From assembly GCA_006176705.1 (NCBI GenBank), contig QRFJ01006053.1:1-64000 (forward strand): a DNA stretch of 64,000 nucleotides, read 5' to 3'. Below the pieces are notes generated by a model. It did not search any database, was not told the DNA's origin, and saw only the letters and a program-made list of their open reading frames with translations. The number at the start of each line of letters is the position of its first letter. Within the stretch, counting starts at the first letter, position 1. The position numbers and the translations under genes are program-made. Positions 58,956-64,000 of the stretch are shown here, piece after piece. This DNA is from Cocos nucifera (lineage: Eukaryota; Streptophyta; Magnoliopsida; Arecales; Arecaceae).

Positions 58956-61244
58956 TGTTAGATATGTATGCCCTAGAAGCCAGAATTGGCTGACACTTGT
59001 AATACACTTCTAAGGGCAAAATTATAATTTTGACTTTAAATAATAAAATGAATTATTTTCTATCACATATGTGTATTTAGTGTCTGTGATACATCCCTTG
59101 AGTTAATGGTAATGATAATTCTTATTTTTAAGAGTTAAAAACTCAAGACAAGAATTTTTCATTATTAACTCATAAAATGCTCCTGACCGTAGGATCATCA
59201 TGAGGATGGTGATTGATCTGGAAGGTTAGTGTACAATCATTTCTTCATAATAGATGAGTCTTAAGTCTATGGTATAGAGACACCATAGCAAGAGTATAAG
59301 TACTCGTTAGAGAATGAGAGCACTGAGCGTGACCACTTCAAAAAGTCATAAGGAAGTCTACCTTCTCATCAATGACTGACTCGAAGCTGCAGTGGTATGT
59401 CTGGTTCTTTGACCTAAGGTGCATCAGTAGTTCACCTTGAGGGTGTTATAGTTTGACTACACTATGACTCAGTCTCCTAGCCATTCAGAATCCTGAGGTG
59501 TATGTTGGCTATAGCATGTTCATTGTAGGAATTGGATTGCACCAAGATGGAATCTATCTACCTCGGTGGATGAGGAGCAGTCCTATGATGATCATGAGAA
59601 TCAAGTCCATAAGCCCATAGCCATGGCAGAGAATGAAATAATAGAAAGAGTTTCTATTAAGGTTTTCACATCGGACTTGAATCGAACGATTAAATCATAT
59701 GATAGGAATTAGGGTTTGACGAGTTCACCTTAACCCTAATCTGATCGAAGCTTAAGATAGAAGAACTTAATCATGCAAGTAGCTGCACCAAGAGGTTCAT
59801 TTTCAATTTTGATGGGTTGCCACCATATACTACTAGGTGTCACTGAGAGATTTTGGGAGCAATTAGAATGATTTAGATGATCGATCATTCCAGTTGTCTG
59901 AATCAGAAGAGTTCTGATCCATCGAAAGAAGTTTCGATAATGTCGATGATAGGGATCATGACATATCCCATTACCATACAGAACTAAACCTAATTGAGTC
60001 ACACAAACAAAGGTTTGGATTTGGATATCATCAATTGGACAAATCCAGTTCAATTGATTTAAATTAGATTCAATTATGTTCAAGGAAATCGAGCTAGCAC
60101 ATGATTGAGCCTAACATTCTCCTCTTTCTATCATTAAAAGTTATCTCGACTGAGCCAAATGTGTCTGTGCTCACTCAGGTACCTTTACCTGATCTGATTG
60201 AAGCTTGTGCAGGTTAGAAAAGAGTTGTCTTAATTTATGAGATAAATTTGAGGCAATACCTACCATTTTTCATCACCTGCTAACTCTTGTCCTTTGACTT
60301 TGTCAAACGTTGACCTTTGACCCTTGGACATCTACCCATGTGTCATGCACCCATAAGAGAGACTTTTTGACCAAGTCCACCTGCTATTTGGCAGGCAGAT
60401 GGAGGGCGTATGCCTAGGATGGTGTGCGTCCCATGTGGATAAACACTGGAGTCCCATAAGAATGGGACTCTGGGTTGCTTCTTGGATTCAAACTAGGTGA
60501 CCCTTACCTATAGACTTTAATCAGTCTTAGGTGCTATCTAAGGATGAATCTATGGGACACTCATCTGATTGGATTAGGTGATGTCATCTTACCAATCAGA
60601 TTTAGATCTGATTGCAGGAAGCAACATGATTGGCTGGGATGATGCAGCACTGCATAGCGCAGCAGGATCTATAAATAAACCCTATCTGTGTCCAACTTTC
60701 TGTGAGTTTCTCTTAGCCCATGCCCCAAGGCTGCCTCCCTCCCTCCTTCATGCCATCTTCTGATCATCTCTCTCCTCTCCATGCCCAAGAAAGTTGGGCC
60801 TTCAGTTTGGTGCGATCTAGGCAAGAAAAGGCTGACGAGAAAGGAAGAAGGCAGCACTTCTGCAAAGACGACTGCTGATCTTCAGAAGAAGTTTTGAAAA
60901 TCCTCCAAATTAGATCCAAATCTAATTTTTGGAGATGTGATAAAAAAAGAGAAGATCTTAAGATCTAGCCTAAGTGGATACCGATAGAGTGCAGGCGCTT
61001 GCGTGGCTAGATCCAGAATCTCAGGCAATCAGCAGGATCATCAATGGGTAATCAGATTACCCATATCAAGATAAAAACTAAATTAGATTTAATTTAATTT
61101 AATTTTTTTATTTATCAAATTATAAAATTAGATCTGAAAAGTGTCAGATCTAATTTGGATCTAAGAGTAAATTTTTAAAATATGCCTCTTGATCCAATCA
61201 GATTTGAACGAACCTAATCCGGGAAAGTTAGGATTTTCCCTTCA
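58956..61244 (+). repeat. Cop-A 3' LTR
   Basis: It begins TGTTAGATATG and ends TTTCCCTTCA. TATAAATA is at 60670-60677. Three extra bases (ACT) follow before the TSD. ORFs within it (59736, 60578, 60669) are not genes. Confidence 0.93.
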
Positions 61245-61247
61245 ACT

Positions 61248-62057
61248 TCTACATTCCCATCAGTACCTATCTTTCTCTTAAAGATCCATCTACATCTAAT
61301 AGGTACAATACCTTCAGGTAGATCTACTATGGTTCAGACTTGATTCGAGCGCATTAAGTTAATCTCTGACTCTATTGCCTCTAACCATTTTTCGAAGTCA
61401 ATATATAATATCATCTCATCATAGATTTTGAGATCATCACCATGAATCCTATTTTCTATGAGAAATATTTTCTCTACATCTTATGAAGTAGTGTCTAAGT
61501 ACCTCTTAGGAGGATGAAAAATTCTACTTGATCTATGAGGTGGAGGAGGTTGTATTTTGATCGGCTCAGACTGACTGGATTCCTTAGGTTTCTTGGCTCG
61601 TTGCTCTTCAGAGACTTTTTCCTCGAGCCTAATTAGTCTTCGATGCCACCATCATGAATAAACTATTTTTCAAGAAAATGGCATGTCGACTCACAATCAT
61701 GTTGTAGTCTTTCGGAAGATAGAAATAATATCCTAATAACTCTTTAAGATATCTAACAAACTAAGCTATAAAGGACCTAGACTCTAAATTGTCCATCTGC
61801 TGTCCCTCGCATGAGCTAGATAATCCCAAATTCTAAGGTGACTCAGACTTAGATTCTTATCATGTCATATCTCATACGGTGTGGTAGGAACGATTTTAGA
61901 TGTAACACTATTCGGTAGGTATATAGCTACCATTAAACTATGTCCCCAAAAAAACTCAAAACAATTCATGAAGCTCATCATGAATCAAACCATATCTAAT
62001 AGGGTCCGATTTCTCTATTCTGAAACTCCATTGAGTTGAGGTATTCTAAGTAGAGTC
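61248..62057 (-). pseudogene. Cop-F integrase end and RT start (minus)
   Basis: This is the continuation of the 49887-50795 fragment on the far side of Cop-A. The minus strand reads IVPIRCRWIFKRKIGTDGNV near 61260-61330. Upstream of it are the Pro/Glu linker and integrase C-terminus, then TTPYEI and NSMEFQN-like integrase core codons around 62020. Frames are broken. An LTR-A copy interrupts it at 62058. Confidence 0.78.
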
Positions 62058-62519
62058 CGTTAGATATATGTTCCTTAGAAGCTAGAATTGGCTGACACTT
62101 GTAATATACTTTTAGGGGCAAAATTATAATTTTGACTATAAATAATAAAATGGATTATTTTCTATCACAAATGTGTATTTAGTGTCTATGATACATCCCT
62201 TGAGTTAATGGTAATGATAATTCATTTTTTCAAGAGCTAAAAATTTAAGACATGAATTTTCATTATTAACTCATAAAATGCTTCCGACTGTAGGATCATC
62301 ATGAGGATGGTGATTGATCTAGAAAGTTAGTGTACAATCGCTTCTAGATAAGTCTTGAGTCTACTGTGTAGAGACACCGAAGTGAGAGGATAGGTACACG
62401 TTAGAGAATAAGAGCACTGAGCATGACCACCTCAAGCAATCATAAGAAAGTCTATCTTCTCATCGATGACTATCTCGAAGCTGCAGTGGTGTGTCTGCTT
62501 CTTTGACCTGAGGTGCATC
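62058..62519 (+). mobile_element. LTR-A piece inserted in Cop-F
   Basis: The first 462 bp of an LTR-A start here with CGTTAGATATATG, the TG having decayed to CG. The left flank AGTCC (62053-62057) would be its TSD. At 62520 another LTR of the same family begins in the opposite orientation, so the rest should lie beyond the window. Confidence 0.82.
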
Positions 62520-64000
62520 TGAAGAAAAATCCTGATTTTCCGAACCAGGTTCGTTCAGATCTGATCAGATCAAGAGATATATTTTAAAATTTTTTCTCTT
62601 TGATCCTAATCAGATCTGAGATATTTTAGATCTAATTCTTATTATTTTAATAGTTAAAATAAAATCAGATATATTAAATCAAATTTAATTTACCTTCAAG
62701 TGGGTAATCCTATTACCCGATGATGATCCTGTGAGTAGCGGAAGGTTCTGGATCTAGCCACGCAAGTGCCTGGCCTCTACTAGTATCCACTCGAGCTGGA
62801 TTTGAAGATCCTCTTCTTCTCTATCATGTCTCCAAAAATCAGATCTAGATCTAATCTAGAGGATCTTCAAAACTCCTTTTGAAGATCAGCAGTTGTCCTT
62901 TGCAGTAGCGTAGCCTTCTAGCTTTCAGTCGCCTTTCTCTCATCTGGATTGCACCAACCAAGGTCCAAAATACTTTTGGACATGGAGAGAAGAGGGAGAA
63001 GGTGGGTTAGGCATGGAGAAAGAGGAGAGAGGCAGCCTTGGGGAGTGGGATTTCAATTGCTCTTTGAGTTGGGTGCAGGATCTTATTTACAGACTATCTG
63101 TGATCCAACTCCTCTTCTTCCCAACCAATCACAACTCTTTATGAAATCAGATCTAAATCTAATTGGTGGGAATAGAGTCTCCTGGATTCCTCCATAGAGG
63201 GTGCCAAAAACCAGTCAAAGTTGGTTCTTAGAAGAACTCTAATCGAAATCCAAAAAGGAGATGGAGTCCCTATCCAATAGGGACTCTTGGGTGCCTCCAA
63301 CTTGGGCACACGCCAAGGATGGCGTGCGCCCTCCTCCTTGCCAGGTTCTGATAGGCGGACAAGCTTCCACCAGTCCTCCAATAGGTGCATGACATGTGGA
63401 TAGAAGTCAAAGTGTCAATGGTCAATGTTTGACCAGTCAAAGGTCAACTTTTGACCAAAGTCGAAGGACGAGAAATGGCAGGTGACCAAAAATGGTAGGT
63501 AATGTCTTACAAAATAAGACAACCTTTTTTGACTTGGACAAACTCCAGTCAGACCAAATAAAGGCCTCTGAATGAGCACAAACTCCTTTGGCTTAGTCAG
63601 GACAACTATTTATGATATTAAAAGAAGAACGTTAGGTTCAATCGAGTGCTAGCACGATTTCCTTGAACCTAATTGAATCTCATTCAGATCAATTGAACTG
63701 GATCAGTTCAATTGATGATCACTAGATTCAAACCCTTGTTTGTGTGACCCAGTTAGGTTCAGTTCTATATGGGTAATGGGATATGTCATGATCTCTGTCA
63801 TCGACATCATCGAAACTCCTTTCGATGGATCAGAACTCTTCTAATTCAAACAGCTAAAATGATCGATCATCTAAATCATTCTAATTGCTCCCAAAATCCA
63901 CCAGTGACACCTAATAGTATATGGTGGCAACCCATCATAGCTGAATGCGAACCTCTTGGTGTAGCTACCTGTGTGATTAAGTTCTTCTATCTTGAGCCCC
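62520..64000 (-). mobile_element. LTR-A copy (minus), cut by the window end
   Basis: It starts TGAAGAAAAATCC and follows the solo LTR at 2367 base by base in layout, reaching the equivalent of about 3860 there at the window end. The preceding GCATC (62515-62519) is its expected TSD. Whether it is a solo LTR or one end of a full element cannot be seen. The equivalent of the TATA box is degraded (TTATTTACAG near 63086). Confidence 0.85.

Larger units (their letters stand above)
50796..61244 (+). mobile_element. Cop-A: full-length copia element of family LTR-A
   Basis: LTRs of 2320 bp (50796-53115) and 2289 bp (58956-61244) flank a 5.84-kb internal region. The order is initiator-Met PBS, leader, gag, protease, integrase, RT, RNase H and polypurine tract. 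It lies in Cop-F in opposite orientation. The flanks are TCTAT (50791-50795) and TCTAC (61248-61252), separated from the 3' LTR end by three extra bases, ACT. It is structurally complete, but all frames are broken. Confidence 0.93.

Noticed and set aside
60578..60857. Short ORFs on both strands near the LTR-A TATA region, also at 2687-2909, 52513-52734 and 62949-63197
   Set aside because: The same segment recurs in every LTR-A copy with different frames open, so the ORFs are not conserved as protein.
1..64000. Endogenous pararetrovirus or other viral insertion
   Set aside because: All RT pieces are followed or preceded by integrase in copia or gypsy order and are bounded by LTRs. No movement-protein or coat-protein-like frame was seen.

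Overview
This window looks like nuclear DNA of a flowering plant, made entirely of decayed, nested LTR retrotransposons. I see no host gene, tRNA, rRNA or CRISPR. The evidence is Ty1/copia and Ty3/gypsy coding remnants, initiator-tRNA primer sites, TG...CA LTR ends and 5-bp target-site duplications (TSDs). The long-LTR copia families and a Tat-type gypsy element with an antisense gene fit an angiosperm, perhaps a monocot such as a palm; that placement is a guess.

Layout, oldest to youngest. (0) Cop-F, a minus-strand copia, survives at 49887-50795 and 61248-62057. (1) Cop-1, a plus-strand copia, sits in Cop-F. Its leader and pol run from 1 to 6608, and its 3' LTR is split into 6609-6820 and 47608-49886. 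(2) Tat-1, a plus-strand Tat-lineage gypsy element (6821-47602), is inserted in that LTR with TSD actat/attat. (3) Cop-B, a minus-strand copia (14254-40156, TSD ttttc), is inserted in Tat-1's tandem-repeat array. (4) Cop-C, a plus-strand copia (17910-28777, TSD gcctc), lies in Cop-B's pol, and Ath-E, an Athila-like gypsy remnant (34239-38934), lies in Cop-B's 5' LTR. Later insertions of one LTR family (LTR-A, about 2.3 kb) are a solo LTR at 2367-4647 in Cop-1 pol, a solo LTR at 44299-46586 in the Tat-1 3' LTR, a full element Cop-A (50796-61244) in Cop-F, an LTR piece at 62058-62519 in Cop-F, and an opposite-strand copy at 62520-64000 inserted in that piece.

The most notable content is in Tat-1. 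Between its integrase and 3' LTR it has four units of a roughly 217-bp tandem repeat, each carrying a copy of the element's own LTR-start motif. Beyond these is an antisense gene on the minus strand (43604 to 40510) whose three GT-AG introns are legible only in antisense. The protein has a Transposase_28-like N-terminus and a long coiled-coil C-terminus. Tat-1 also carries the second, archaeal-type RNase H typical of the Tat lineage.

The copia elements share a leader of about 1.9 kb without ORFs, bounded by a good splice donor and acceptor. One block of that leader also appears in the unrelated Athila-like element. Every reading frame is broken, mostly by stops at former Trp and Gln codons, so no element here looks autonomous today. 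Cop-B lacks its protease and Cop-C lacks nearly all of gag.
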